This document shows, in pieces, positions 25,504-35,214 of a stretch of 64,000 nt of DNA. Origin of the DNA: Halieaceae bacterium (GTDB taxonomy: Bacteria; Pseudomonadota; Gammaproteobacteria; Pseudomonadales; Halieaceae); contig CACCPA010000004.1 of assembly GCA_902547755.1 (NCBI GenBank), positions 109,390 through 173,389 of the forward strand, in the 5' to 3' direction. The first letter of the stretch is position 1. Each line of letters begins with the position of its first letter. The translations under genes were made by a program, and so were the position numbers. The notes under the pieces are model-generated. The model was given only the letters and a program-made list of their open reading frames with translations. It was not told the DNA's origin and searched no databases.

Positions 25504-27780
25504 TTACCCCTGTTTGGCTACAATCTCCGCCACCGCGATGGCCGTCACGTTGTAAATGGTTCTCGGCGTTGCCGAATTCAACATGATGTGCGCAGGTCGT
25601 TTCAGGCCTGACATGTAAGGGCCGATCAAGAGCCCATTTGCTTTCTGACGCAACAACCCTAGTGCAATATTGGCCGCGTCCAACCCGGGAAAGACCAAGA
25701 GATTGGCCGATGATTGGAGTTGGCTGTCAGCGAAGATGGTTTGACGATAGGAAGAGTCCAGCGCGGTCAGTGAGTGCATTTCGCCATCTATTTCCACATC
25801 GGGAAGTTGTGCTCTCAAAATTTTACTCGCGTGTCGCATCTTCCGTGCAGATTCAGCGTTGGATGATCCAAAGTTGGAATGTGACAGCAAGGCCACCCGA
25901 GGTGTAATTCCGAACTGCCGCACCTGCTCTATACCTAACAGTGTTTTTGAAACAATCTGATCAACAGTCGGATCGAGGTCGATAAAACAGTCGGTCAGGA
26001 AGAGCGGACCGTCGTCAAAGAGCAGCGTCGTTAAGGTCGAGGCGCGAACCCCCTGGCCTTGGGTGCCGATGACGGATATCAAGGTCTGGAAATGGTCAGT
26101 GAAGCGACCCACTTTTCCGCAAATCATACCGTCTGCATCGCCGTTACGGAGCGCCATGGCGGCGATCACAGTGCTGTCGGTCCTCAATAGGACACTACTG
26201 CGCTCCACGGAAACACCATTGCGCCCAGCGATCTCATGATAGTCGCGTGAATACTCGTCGTACTTGTCGTAGCCACGAGGGTTAATGACATCGACATCGT
26301 CGCCGAGTTTGATGCGCAACCCCAAATCATCGATCAACGTATTAATCGCATCGGGACGTCCCACAAGAATGGGTCGTGCAATGGCTTCATCGACTACGGT
26401 TTGGACGGCACGCAGTACGGTTTCATTCTCGGCATCCGAGTACACCATTTTCAGGCCACTGTTGGCGGCGGCGTTGACAACAGGCTGCATGAACATACCT
26501 GAGCGCGTCACATGCTTACTGAGTGTTTGGCGATACGCCTCAAGGTCCTCTATCGGGCGACTGGCAACACCGGTCTTCATCGCCGCTTCGACAACGGCCA
26601 CGGGCACTCGCTCAAACAGACGGGGATCGAAAGGTTTAGGAATAATGTATTCCGGACCAAACTTGAGCGACTGACCGTCGTAGGCCAGTGCAACTTCCTC
26701 TGAAGCTTCTTGCTGCGCGAGGTCAACGAGACCATAAGCACAGGCAATCTTCATCTCATCGTTGATAGTTGTCGCGCCACAGTCGAGTGCGCCTCGAAAC
26801 AGGAAGGGGAAGCAAAGGACATTGTTCACCTGATTAGGAAAGTCCGATCGACCGGTGCCGATAATGGCATCGGGTCTTGCCTCTCGCGCAAGATCCGGAT
26901 CAATCTCTGGATTCGGATTTGCCATGGCCAAGATGAGGGGGTTGGGTGCCATCTGCTTGACCATGTCTTGGGTCACACAGTCGCCGGTTGAGAGACCGAA
27001 GAAGATATCGGCGCCTTCCATGGCTTCAGCAAGCGTCCGCTTATCCGTATCACGCGCGTAACGCGCTTTGAATTCGTTCATCCCCTCGGTTCGGCCTTCG
27101 TAGATGAGGCCCTTGCTGTCGCACATGAACACGTTTTCACGCTTGAGCCCCAAACTCACAATGAGGTCTGCGCATGACATGCTGGCAGAGCCTGCACCGG
27201 AGATAACGAGTTTGACCTCCTCCATTTTTTTGCCGGTTAACTTTAGCCAAGAGATGACGGCCGCTGTCGAGACCACCGCCGTTCCGTGTTGATCGTCATG
27301 AAACACGGGAATTTTCATACGCGCGCGGAGCTGACGCTCGACGTAAAAACATTCGGGTGCTTTGATGTCTTCCAGAACGATGCCACCAAACGTTGGCTCA
27401 AGAGCGGCAATGATATTGACGAGTTTTTTGGGATCACGTTCATCGATCTCAAGATCGAAGGTGTCAATATCTGAAAACTTCTTCATGAGCACCGCCTTGC
27501 CTTCCATGACAGGCTTGGATGCCAGTGCACCGATGGGTCCTAGGCCCAATACGGCTGTGCCATTGCTGATGACCGCAACGAGGTTGCCTCGAGCCGTAAC
27601 TTTTGATGCGTTTAGCGGATCCTCGACAATGTACTCGCAGGCATGTGCAACACCGGGCGAGTAGGCCATAGCCAAATCAGCCTGGGTTTCAAGCGGCGTC
27701 GTTGCTCTGACTTCAAGCTTTCCGGGCTTTCCCTCGATGTGATATTTGAGGGATTCCTCTTTGAACGTGGGCTTCTCCAT
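25504..27780 (-). CDS. maeB: NADP-dependent malic enzyme, MaeB type with phosphotransacetylase-like domain
   Basis: A 758-residue fusion. The N-terminal 420 residues are malic enzyme: [49 protein letters not shown] and the Rossmann GAGSASM. The C-terminal part (about 430-755) is a phosphotransacetylase-like domain ([35 protein letters not shown]) that in this class acts in regulation or oligomerisation by acetyl-CoA rather than catalysis. The enzyme turns malate into pyruvate and CO2 with NADPH. GGAG lies before the ATG. Length and domain order match the family norm of about 760 residues. Confidence 0.95.
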   Translation of the reverse strand: MEKPTFKEESLKYHIEGKPGKLEVRATTPLETQADLAMAYSPGVAHACEYIVEDPLNASKVTARGNLVAVISNGTAVLGLGPIGALASKPVMEGKAVLMKKFSDIDTFDLEIDERDPKKLVNIIAALEPTFGGIVLEDIKAPECFYVERQLRARMKIPVFHDDQHGTAVVSTAAVISWLKLTGKKMEEVKLVISGAGSASMSCADLIVSLGLKRENVFMCDSKGLIYEGRTEGMNEFKARYARDTDKRTLAEAMEGADIFFGLSTGDCVTQDMVKQMAPNPLILAMANPNPEIDPDLAREARPDAIIGTGRSDFPNQVNNVLCFPFLFRGALDCGATTINDEMKIACAYGLVDLAQQEASEEVALAYDGQSLKFGPEYIIPKPFDPRLFERVPVAVVEAAMKTGVASRPIEDLEAYRQTLSKHVTRSGMFMQPVVNAAANSGLKMVYSDAENETVLRAVQTVVDEAIARPILVGRPDAINTLIDDLGLRIKLGDDVDVINPRGYDKYDEYSRDYHEIAGRNGVSVERSSVLLRTDSTVIAAMALRNGDADGMICGKVGRFTDHFQTLISVIGTQGQGVRASTLTTLLFDDGPLFLTDCFIDLDPTVDQIVSKTLLGIEQVRQFGITPRVALLSHSNFGSSNAESARKMRHASKILRAQLPDVEIDGEMHSLTALDSSYRQTIFADSQLQSSANLLVFPGLDAANIALGLLRQKANGLLIGPYMSGLKRPAHIMLNSATPRTIYNVTAIAVAEIVAKQG

Positions 27781-28112
27781 TAGAGACTCCGATGTGTGAG
27801 TGAGTTAGTTCGCTCGTTGCGATTGCAAAGAGGAACAGTTGGCTACTTATTAATAGCACTAGGTGAATATGCCAAGTGAAACACGAAATGCGGGGCTTCA
27901 CGGCGCACACCGTTCATTCTGTGACAAATTGCGCCTATTCGTACGAGTATCGAGAGACCTTGGTTCCATTAGAGCGCCCCTTGCCCGCGCTTAGTCTCTG
28001 ACCCAGTCGTCCCAGAACGATGCGCTGGCCTCAAATCATGCGAAGCCAGAAACAAAAAAGCCCCACCATGAGGCGAGGCTTTCAGTCGGCACTGAGCCGG
28101 CGTTTTATAAGC
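27781..28112 (+). other. intergenic region between maeB and an upstream SDR
   Basis: 332 bases hold the upstream region of maeB (transcribed leftward from 27780) and, at the right end, the terminator of the SDR at 28054-28081. I see no ORF with a credible start and no clear operator or RNA element in the rest. Confidence 0.5.
28054..28081 (-). terminator. rho-independent terminator of the SDR at 28113
   Basis: On the minus strand AAGCCTCGCC and GGTGGGGCTT make a ten-pair stem with two wobble pairs around a four-base TCAT loop, followed by a run of T. It begins about 30 bases after the SDR stop codon. Confidence 0.88.
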
Positions 28113-28892
28113 TTACTTTGGTGGCATTCGGATGCCGCCGTCCAATCGAATGACTTCTGCATTCATGTACGGGTTGGTGATGCAGTCAATGACCGAGAAC
28201 GCGAGTTCCTCTGCGCTACCCAGACGCTTGGGGAACAGCACTGACTTACCCAGGTGTGCTTTAAATGCGTCTGACTCCGGACCTTCCCCATAAATGGGCG
28301 TGTCAATTAAGCCAGGGGCGACCGTGTTGACCCGAACACCCACGGCGGCGAGATCCCGCGCGATGGGTAGCGCCATACCCACGACACCGGCTTTAGAGGC
28401 CGAGTAGGCACATTGACCAATTTGTCCATCGAAGGCGGCAGCTGATGCGAGGTTAACGATCGCGCCTCTGCCACCATCGTCATCCAAGGGCTCCTGCTTC
28501 GCCATTTGCGCCGCTGCGCGACTGAGCATGTTGAAGGTGCCAATCAGATTGACCTTGATAACAAAGCTGAACTTATCGAGCGGGAAGGGCTCGCCGTCTC
28601 GACTGACGGTCCGTCCTGCGGCACCCAAGCCCGCCGAGTTCACACAGGCGCGCAAGGGGCCCAGTGCAGCGGCTGCTGCGACTGCGGCATCCGCGTCTTC
28701 GATGCTGGACACGTCGCACTTAACGAAGGCTCCCCCAATTTCCTGGGCGATCTGCTGACCGCGCTCCTCATTGAGGTCGGCAATAACGACCTTAGAGCCT
28801 AGGTCAGCCAGTTGTCGGGCACAGGCCTCTCCAATCCCCGATGCACCTCCGGTGACGATTGAGGAGCTACCCTCCAAATTTACTCGCGGCAT
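28113..28892 (-). CDS. short-chain dehydrogenase (3-hydroxyacyl-CoA-dehydrogenase type II-like)
   Basis: A 259-residue SDR: TGGASGIG (about 15-22), an Asp after strand two (VIADLNEER), NSAG in place of NNAG, SAAAFDGQIGQCAYSASK with the catalytic Ser, Tyr and Lys. The longer stretch MAKQEPLDDDGGRGAIVNLAS and the end VIRLDGGIRMPPK resemble 17beta-HSD10/HSD2-type 3-hydroxyacyl-CoA dehydrogenases, so a role in oxidation of branched or short acyl-CoA is plausible. AAGGAGAA precedes the ATG. A clean terminator follows. Confidence 0.87.
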   Translation of the reverse strand: MPRVNLEGSSSIVTGGASGIGEACARQLADLGSKVVIADLNEERGQQIAQEIGGAFVKCDVSSIEDADAAVAAAAALGPLRACVNSAGLGAAGRTVSRDGEPFPLDKFSFVIKVNLIGTFNMLSRAAAQMAKQEPLDDDGGRGAIVNLASAAAFDGQIGQCAYSASKAGVVGMALPIARDLAAVGVRVNTVAPGLIDTPIYGEGPESDAFKAHLGKSVLFPKRLGSAEELAFSVIDCITNPYMNAEVIRLDGGIRMPPK

Positions 28893-28990
28893 ACCGCTTC
28901 TCCTTATTGCGTTAGATGAACTATGAGCAGCGCTAAGCCTCCGGCAAGACGCTCAGAATTGCAATTGTCTGTCTATGAAACGCGCAGATC

Positions 28991-31855
28991 CTAAAGCTCA
29001 ATCCGGGCCGATGTACCCAAACCAGGACCGTAAACGAGCGTGTTCAACCAAATGCGACCCACGCCTCGTGTTGAACCCCTAAAGTTTGGCTGACCAGAGA
29101 ACAGAATAACCTGACCCTTACCCACCCGCTCTCTCGTCACATAGGCTGAATTCGCGATGCGTGCCGCAGCTTCCGGCCATAGCAAGCCACTCATACGCAC
29201 TGACAGTGCCTTCCCACGTGGAGTCGTCGACCAGTTCAGCGTCGCGGCCTCGGTGGTGTCGGTATCTGCCTGTAATGCGCCCACCCGGACAACAGACTGC
29301 TGCCTTCCTTTTGTCATGAGTGGCGGCTGTTCGCTGTAGAGCAGGGGCAGTATTTCTGGGGTGCCAAATGTCATCCAATGCAATCTATCGACGCGTCCAG
29401 CGACCATGGCACCCGATGGCATGAAACGCGATTGCCATGCGTCACGACGCTTTAACTCGTCGGCCGATAGCGCCTTGCTGCCCTGATCCCATGGGTACCC
29501 TACGTCTGCGTTAACGCGATGCGCAGCCACCGTTGTCATATCGAGAGCATCATCCGTCGCCAATATCTCGCGTTGCAGGGCGATGTCGTATTCCTGGGCT
29601 TCACTGAGGCTATCGCCGACTGATCGCACTCCACCAATGCCGCCTTCTCGCGCCAGATTCGCCGCAGTGTTGTCGTGTGCGACCAAGGTGCCCCCTTGCT
29701 TAACCCAGTCACGCAGTGCGCCGAGTTCAGCGCCGCTCATGGGCCGGTAGCCATTGGGGATGACGATGGTGTTGTAGCGCCGCAGATCGGCACGAGAGAG
29801 GTAGGCCGCATCGATCTGGCTGTGGCGGATACCCAGGTGTGTGTCGATAGCCCACCAACTTGAACCCACGTCATAACTGCTAAAACCCGACTGACTCAGA
29901 ATGGCAATTTGTGGGCGCGTCAGTAATCGGAAGTGGGCGCCTCCCCAGTCGGGTAAGTCTCCAGCGCCATATCCCGAGCCGATGGAACTTACCGTGAGCT
30001 GAAGATTCTCTGCTTCTGCTCTAATCAGGTCTGTCAGGTTATCGAGCTTTGGGTTGTCCATGGCGGTGACAAAGACCGAGCCACGAGGCAGCGCTTTGCC
30101 AGATAGCTCTGTCGCTTTGTCGATGATTCGTACTTGCGCGCCTGACTCCATGAGCCGTGCGGCGAACGCCACTGAGCGGTCATCTTCGCCGTTGACGCTC
30201 CAGGCAATGGCTTCGGCCGCCACGTCAATAGTGGGTGCTGCGTTCTGCCATGGCTGCAGATCCTGACTGAGGTACTCAGGAACAGTGACCGCTGGAAGCC
30301 CATACATCATGCTGAAATTCCATGCGGTGGTGTCGTACATGAGCGATGAGCCGTCACGAAGCGTTCGCTGTCGCTCCTCAACAAGAACGGATTTTCTGAC
30401 TTCCGCATCGAATTCGAGAATCGCTGCAACCAAGGGTGCATCGGGTTGGCGATTCGGGATGATCAGGCTGCGCTTCGGGATCGTGAACCCGCGTTCTTCG
30501 CTACCGAGCTGTGTGGTAGCACGGGCCACTTTAAGGGGAGCAGCATTGGTAAACATTTCAATGCCCTGCGCATCGAGGCGCTCTACCAACGCAGCCATTC
30601 GACCGTGATTATCGTTTGCCAAAATGACGTAGCTCTTATCCGCGAACTTACTTTTGGCTGAGACGTTGTATTTGCGTCCGTCCCAGTAGTCGCGATACAT
30701 CGCTTGGGAGTGCGTTGCCAGTGATTCGAGATTGGCCATGGTACTGACAAACTGGTGGTGCACCGACTCCATATAGGTCTGAACGGTCCCTTCCGGACGT
30801 CTAACGCCGTCTTCGGCCATCCGCGATTGCTCGTAGAGGATGTGCATGCTGCCCCGGTACTCGGAGTAGTTCGAGTATCCGGGGTACCAATTCTCAAACC
30901 ACTCACCGGTAAAGTAGCGCCAGGACCGATCGTCAAATGCGGCGCCCTGTTCCTCGGAGAAGGTGACAGCCCATTTTTGCAGGTCGGTATCAATGTTCGT
31001 GTTCAGCGGCTGACGGGGTGGGCCCATCAGGAAGGTACTCTGTGCTCCCATCTCATGGCCGTCGATCATGATCTGTGGTCGCCAGGTATTGATCAGTGCC
31101 ACGCGCCCCCGCGTTTCCGGCTGCGTCAGTAAGAAGAAGTCACGGTTGAGATCGAAGAAGTAGTGGTTTGTCCGACCAAACGGCCAGTCACCGGTGTGAA
31201 GCAATGACTGATCATCGACGTTAGGTGCTGTACCTCGATACTGCTCAAGCGACTTAGCGAATCGGGCGCGGCCATCGGGGTTCATCATGGGATCGATGAC
31301 AACGACCATGTTGTCTAGCATCGCTGTTACCTGATCATCGTTACTTGCGAGGAGGTGATAGATGCTCGCCAAAGCGGCATCGGCACCCGAGGTCTCATTA
31401 CCGTGGATGGAATAGGCCATCCAGGCAACGGCAGGGAGCCTCTCAATGATCTCATTGGCTTCTTTGTCGGTGATAGCGCGCGCGTCGGAGAGTCGCGTGA
31501 TGTCCGCTTCGATGGCTTCTAGTCGCGATAGATTTTTCGGCGAGGAGATAAAGACAGCGAACAGCGGTCTTCCTTCGTGTGTCTTCGCGTATTCAATGAC
31601 CCTCAGTCGATCGGACTCGTTTGTCCATTGTTTGATGGCCGCGCTGATCTGAGCGGGGGTAGCGACCCGCTGACCGGCCTCAAAGCCCAAAAAGACCGAG
31701 GGCTTTGAGACACTGTCCGAATAGGTCCCTTCTAAAATGGTGCCGGTGTAAACCAGATCGGGGTCACTGGTGGGCTTCATCAACAGGCCTGCGACAGCGC
31801 TCTGCGCAGAGAAGGCCGTAACCGCGATCAAAACCAATTTTTTAATGAGTGACAT
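28991..31855 (-). CDS. exported M14-family zinc carboxypeptidase-like protein
   Basis: A 954-residue exported protein with a signal peptide ending at SAVAG. The M14 domain (about 65-400) shows the zinc ligands His151 and Glu154 in HGNETSG and His267 in DGHEMGAQ, with DPMMNPDGRARF and FFDLNRDFF around the substrate pocket. The C-terminal half contains a Rossmann-like, glutaminase-amidotransferase-like region (about 620-780, with LRRYNTIVIPNGY and LRDWVKQGGTLVAHD) and a final beta-rich part. It is roughly twice the length of a simple carboxypeptidase and matches the large M14 proteins of marine bacteria. It would trim peptides in the periplasm. AGGAAA precedes the ATG. A 866-residue paralogue lies at 46435-49035. 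Confidence 0.87.
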   Translation of the reverse strand: MSLIKKLVLIAVTAFSAQSAVAGLLMKPTSDPDLVYTGTILEGTYSDSVSKPSVFLGFEAGQRVATPAQISAAIKQWTNESDRLRVIEYAKTHEGRPLFAVFISSPKNLSRLEAIEADITRLSDARAITDKEANEIIERLPAVAWMAYSIHGNETSGADAALASIYHLLASNDDQVTAMLDNMVVVIDPMMNPDGRARFAKSLEQYRGTAPNVDDQSLLHTGDWPFGRTNHYFFDLNRDFFLLTQPETRGRVALINTWRPQIMIDGHEMGAQSTFLMGPPRQPLNTNIDTDLQKWAVTFSEEQGAAFDDRSWRYFTGEWFENWYPGYSNYSEYRGSMHILYEQSRMAEDGVRRPEGTVQTYMESVHHQFVSTMANLESLATHSQAMYRDYWDGRKYNVSAKSKFADKSYVILANDNHGRMAALVERLDAQGIEMFTNAAPLKVARATTQLGSEERGFTIPKRSLIIPNRQPDAPLVAAILEFDAEVRKSVLVEERQRTLRDGSSLMYDTTAWNFSMMYGLPAVTVPEYLSQDLQPWQNAAPTIDVAAEAIAWSVNGEDDRSVAFAARLMESGAQVRIIDKATELSGKALPRGSVFVTAMDNPKLDNLTDLIRAEAENLQLTVSSIGSGYGAGDLPDWGGAHFRLLTRPQIAILSQSGFSSYDVGSSWWAIDTHLGIRHSQIDAAYLSRADLRRYNTIVIPNGYRPMSGAELGALRDWVKQGGTLVAHDNTAANLAREGGIGGVRSVGDSLSEAQEYDIALQREILATDDALDMTTVAAHRVNADVGYPWDQGSKALSADELKRRDAWQSRFMPSGAMVAGRVDRLHWMTFGTPEILPLLYSEQPPLMTKGRQQSVVRVGALQADTDTTEAATLNWSTTPRGKALSVRMSGLLWPEAAARIANSAYVTRERVGKGQVILFSGQPNFRGSTRGVGRIWLNTLVYGPGLGTSARIEL

Positions 31856-32089
31856 AGTGTTTTCCTATCCTAAACAATGCGCGCCGGACTCCAGCGCGTT
31901 CGACATCAGTGGCAAGTTCAAGAGGCGTTCAATGTCCCCTGACCTTGCGTCTTACCAGTTCTGTTGTTTCAACTTTGCCTGGCCCTTTTTACTCGACAAC
32001 CGTACTCAGTTTACGCTCACGATTCTGCGATTAACCAAGACTGCTTTATCATGCCGTGCAGAAGGTGCACTGCAAACAGGAAATGTGTA

Positions 32090-33238
32090 ATGCGTTTAAC
32101 CGACTGTCACAACTTCGGCGACTTTCGGCGCTTGGCAAGCAAGCGTCTACCCGGCCCTATTTTTCACTATATCGATGGTGCCGCCGATGACGAGGTGACT
32201 TATCGGCGTAACACCGAGGCGTACGAGCAGGTCGATCTTGTACCGAATGTGCTGAACGGCGTCGATTGCGTCGATATGTCAGTCGAGGTGATGGGTCAGA
32301 AGTTGGCAATGCCGCTTTACTGCGCGCCAACCGCATTGCAGCGATTGTTTCACCATGAGGGAGAGCGCGCTGTTGCTAAGGCGGCGACGAAGTTTGGCAC
32401 CATGTTTGGCGTCTCATCCCTGGCGACGGTCGCGGTTGAGGAGATTGCCGAGCTCGCACCCGGTCCGAAAATGTTCCAATTCTATTTTCACAAAGATCGA
32501 GGCCTGAATGATGCGTTGCTCGAGCGTGCGCGCGCGGCGAACTTTAACGTCATGGCGTTGACGGTCGATACCATCACGGGTGGCAATCGGGAGCGCGATC
32601 TGAGAACCGGATTCACGTCACCGCCTCGACTGAATCTTCAATCGGCATGGAGTTTCGCGACACACCCCGCTTGGGCTTGGAACTTCTTCACCAAAGAAAA
32701 GTTCGATATGCCGCATCTCTCTAGTCACGTAGAGCAGGGCACTAATGTGGCGGTCTCGGTGGGTGAATATTTTTCTAGCATGTTAGATCCGACGATGTCC
32801 TGGAAGGATGCCGAGAAGCTCTGCTCACAATGGAACGGACAATTTGCCTTGAAGGGCATCATGTCCGTTGAAGATGCCAAGCGTGCTGTGGACATCGGTT
32901 GCACCGGTATCATGGTGTCGAATCACGGCGGGCGACAGCTGGATGGTTCGCGCGCCCCCTTTGATCAATTGGCCGAAATTTGTGACGCGGTGGGCGATCA
33001 AATTGACGTCGTTTGTGAGGGCGGTATTCAGCGAGGAACGCATGTCCTTAAGGCCTTGTCAGTTGGTGCGAAGGCGGTTTCTGGCGGTCGCCTGTATCTT
33101 TATGCGCTGGCTGCAGCGGGACAGCTCGGAGTCGAGCGTGCACTTGGGAACCTGAAGGCTGAGATAGAGCGTGACATGCGCTTGATGGGTGTGAGTCGTC
33201 TCAGCGAGCTGAGTCGCGACAACTTACGCTATCGATGA
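32090..33238 (+). CDS. FMN-dependent alpha-hydroxy-acid dehydrogenase (L-lactate dehydrogenase-like)
   Basis: A 382-residue flavoprotein of the LldD/glycolate-oxidase family. The ATG at 32090 has ACAGGAAA upstream and gives the family's usual length; the in-frame start at 31964 would add 42 residues that do not fit. Landmarks are RLPGPIFHYIDGAADDE, the FMN-binding CAPTALQRLFHHEGE, ALTVDTITGGNRERD, the catalytic VSNHGGRQLDGSRAP (His and Arg) and GGIQRGTHVLKAL. It oxidises L-lactate or another 2-hydroxy acid at the membrane and passes electrons to quinone or cytochrome. The methyltransferase gene follows 34 bases later. Exact substrate uncertain. Confidence 0.9.
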   Translation: MRLTDCHNFGDFRRLASKRLPGPIFHYIDGAADDEVTYRRNTEAYEQVDLVPNVLNGVDCVDMSVEVMGQKLAMPLYCAPTALQRLFHHEGERAVAKAATKFGTMFGVSSLATVAVEEIAELAPGPKMFQFYFHKDRGLNDALLERARAANFNVMALTVDTITGGNRERDLRTGFTSPPRLNLQSAWSFATHPAWAWNFFTKEKFDMPHLSSHVEQGTNVAVSVGEYFSSMLDPTMSWKDAEKLCSQWNGQFALKGIMSVEDAKRAVDIGCTGIMVSNHGGRQLDGSRAPFDQLAEICDAVGDQIDVVCEGGIQRGTHVLKALSVGAKAVSGGRLYLYALAAAGQLGVERALGNLKAEIERDMRLMGVSRLSELSRDNLRYR

Positions 33239-33272
33239 GCCTTCCCGCTATGACTGCACTTAGAAGTAGCAG

Positions 33273-34046
33273 ATGAGCGTTTTTGATTTCAATCAGCGCG
33301 CATGGGACCGGCTGGTCGAGTCGGGCAATCGCTGGACGGTCCCTGTCAGCAGTGAAGCCATTGCTAAGGCGAGAGACGGCGACTGGCAGCTGGTGCTGAC
33401 ACCATCACTTCCGGTACCGGCGTCATGGTTTCCGTCACTGACATCTTGCCGCGTCCTTTGCCTCGCATCAGGCGGGGGCCAGCAGGGTCCTATCCTGGCC
33501 GCGGCCGGCGCCAACGTGACCGTTTTTGATGCCTCCGATAAGCAGTTGTTACAGGACCGGATGGTGGCTGATCGCGATGGCCTCGAGCTTGAGACTATTC
33601 AGGGCGACATGGCCGATTTGTCGTGTTTTGAAGACGGCGCGTTCGATTTTATTTTTCATCCGTGCTCTAACTGCTTTGCTGAGGATATTAAGCCCGTGTG
33701 GCGAGAGGCCTACCGTGTCTTGTGTCCGGGTGGCTCTATCGTCAGTGGTTTTGTGAAACCGATTCACGGACTCTTCGATCCCGATCTTGAAAAGCAGGGT
33801 ACGTTTCAATTGAAGTTTTCTATGCCTCACTCTGATTTGAAGCTCAGCGATGAAGAGCGCGAGACCTGGTTTGGGTTGGACGCCCCCATTGAGTTTGTGC
33901 ACTCGCTGGGAGATCAACTGGGTGGTCAGCTCGATGCCGGTTTTTTGATTGCCGGCCTGTATGAGGATGATTGGGGCGGCAGTGAGCCTATCGATCAGTT
34001 CATCAAAAGTTTCGTGGCCGTTAGAGCGATTAAGCCGACCACTTAA
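33273..34046 (+). CDS. class I SAM-dependent methyltransferase
   Basis: A 257-residue methyltransferase. Motif I is LCLASGGGQQGPILAAAGA (about 65-83), motif II has an acidic VFDASDKQ, motif III is GDMADLSCFEDGAFDFIF and the post-motif VLCPGGSIVSGF closes the fold. These are Methyltransf_11-type features. The ATG lies 34 bases after the hydroxyacid dehydrogenase stop, so cotranscription is likely. It is convergent with proline iminopeptidase. The acceptor is unknown. Confidence 0.85.
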   Translation: MSVFDFNQRAWDRLVESGNRWTVPVSSEAIAKARDGDWQLVLTPSLPVPASWFPSLTSCRVLCLASGGGQQGPILAAAGANVTVFDASDKQLLQDRMVADRDGLELETIQGDMADLSCFEDGAFDFIFHPCSNCFAEDIKPVWREAYRVLCPGGSIVSGFVKPIHGLFDPDLEKQGTFQLKFSMPHSDLKLSDEERETWFGLDAPIEFVHSLGDQLGGQLDAGFLIAGLYEDDWGGSEPIDQFIKSFVAVRAIKPTT

Positions 34047-34066
34047 GCGCCTGACCAACCACCTAA

Positions 34067-35014
34067 CTAAGCACCTGAAAATCGGTCGGTCGCCGAGACT
34101 AATGCACTGGCGTTGGCCGGATCGAAAGCAGAGTGACCCGCATTCGCAACCATGCGGAAGTTCGCTTCGGGCCAAGCTCGATGCAGTTCCCAGGCCGTGG
34201 TGGGTGGGCAAACAACGTCGTAACGGCCCTGAACGATCTCGGTAGGTATATGACGAATGGCGTCGATGTTCTCGAGTAACTGATTGGGCGAATCAAAAAA
34301 CCCGCCATTCACGAAGTAATGACACTCGATGCGTGCCATTGCCAATGCAGCCTCAGGCGCATCTGATTCTTCCATGAAATCAGCGTTCTGATGCAGGAAG
34401 CTGGTGGATGCCTCCCAGACTGACCAGGCACGGGCTGCAGCTAGGCGTACGGTTTCGTCGTCGCTAATCAGGCGCTTGTGGAAGGCGCTGACGAGATCCG
34501 ATCGCTCATCTTCTGGAATCGGTGCCAGATAGTTTTGCCAGGTGTCCGGATACAACGAGCTCGCACCTTCTTGGTAGAACCAACGTATCTCCTTCGGACG
34601 GAGTAGGAATATACCTCGGAGCACCAGTTCCGTGACTCGCTCAGGATGTTTTTGCGCGTAGGCAAGACTGAGCGTGCTGCCCCACGATCCGCCGAAAACC
34701 AACCAGTGATCGATGGCAAGCTCCTCGCGAAGTTGTTCCATGTCCGCAATCAGATGCCAGGTCGTATTGGCTTCTAGGGAAGCATGGGGGGTTGAGTGAC
34801 CGCAGCCGCGCTGGTCAAAGAGAACAATGCGATAGCGCTTAGGATCAAAGAACTGCCTTGCTGCGGGTGACGATCCCCCACCCGGACCGCCGTGTACGAA
34901 GACGCAGGGCTTGCCTTCAGGATTGCCGCTCTCTTCGAAATAGATTGAGTGACCATCACCTACCGACAAATATCCGGCTCGATAGGGCTCTAAGGGTGGA
35001 TAGAGGCTTGGCAT
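34067..35014 (-). CDS. pip: proline iminopeptidase
   Basis: A 315-residue S33 serine peptidase. Landmarks are VHGGPGGGSSP (oxyanion loop), FDQRGCGHSTPH, ANTTWHLIADMEQLRE, the nucleophile elbow GGSWGS (Ser110), an Asp in VQGRYDVVCPP and His in NAGHSAFD. It removes N-terminal proline from peptides in the cytosol. The length equals the family norm. GGAG precedes the ATG. Assignment is secure. Confidence 0.95.
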   Translation of the reverse strand: MPSLYPPLEPYRAGYLSVGDGHSIYFEESGNPEGKPCVFVHGGPGGGSSPAARQFFDPKRYRIVLFDQRGCGHSTPHASLEANTTWHLIADMEQLREELAIDHWLVFGGSWGSTLSLAYAQKHPERVTELVLRGIFLLRPKEIRWFYQEGASSLYPDTWQNYLAPIPEDERSDLVSAFHKRLISDDETVRLAAARAWSVWEASTSFLHQNADFMEESDAPEAALAMARIECHYFVNGGFFDSPNQLLENIDAIRHIPTEIVQGRYDVVCPPTTAWELHRAWPEANFRMVANAGHSAFDPANASALVSATDRFSGA

Positions 35015-35214
35015 CAGTGAATTCTCCGTGACTGAAGCCCGCAGTGTACTGCTCTTGTGGTGCTTTGCACGATGAGCCTATGACGCATTTGAGCGGATTT
35101 CTTTGATTTCTAGTGGTAGCTGGGAGTATCTTGAGTCGCCTCGTTGAGCGCTCGAGGGGGCCTCGTTCACGTCGCCCGTAAAACGTTCACGTTACTCACA
35201 AAAAAGGAAAGAAC

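Noticed and set aside
27781..28112. Small ORFs in the gap upstream of maeB
   Set aside because: None has both a ribosome site and a plausible protein sequence; the region carries a terminator and promoter-like spacing only.
33549..34211. 220-codon minus-strand open frame across the methyltransferase and proline iminopeptidase genes
   Set aside because: It overlaps two well-supported genes, has no recognisable domain and no ribosome site.
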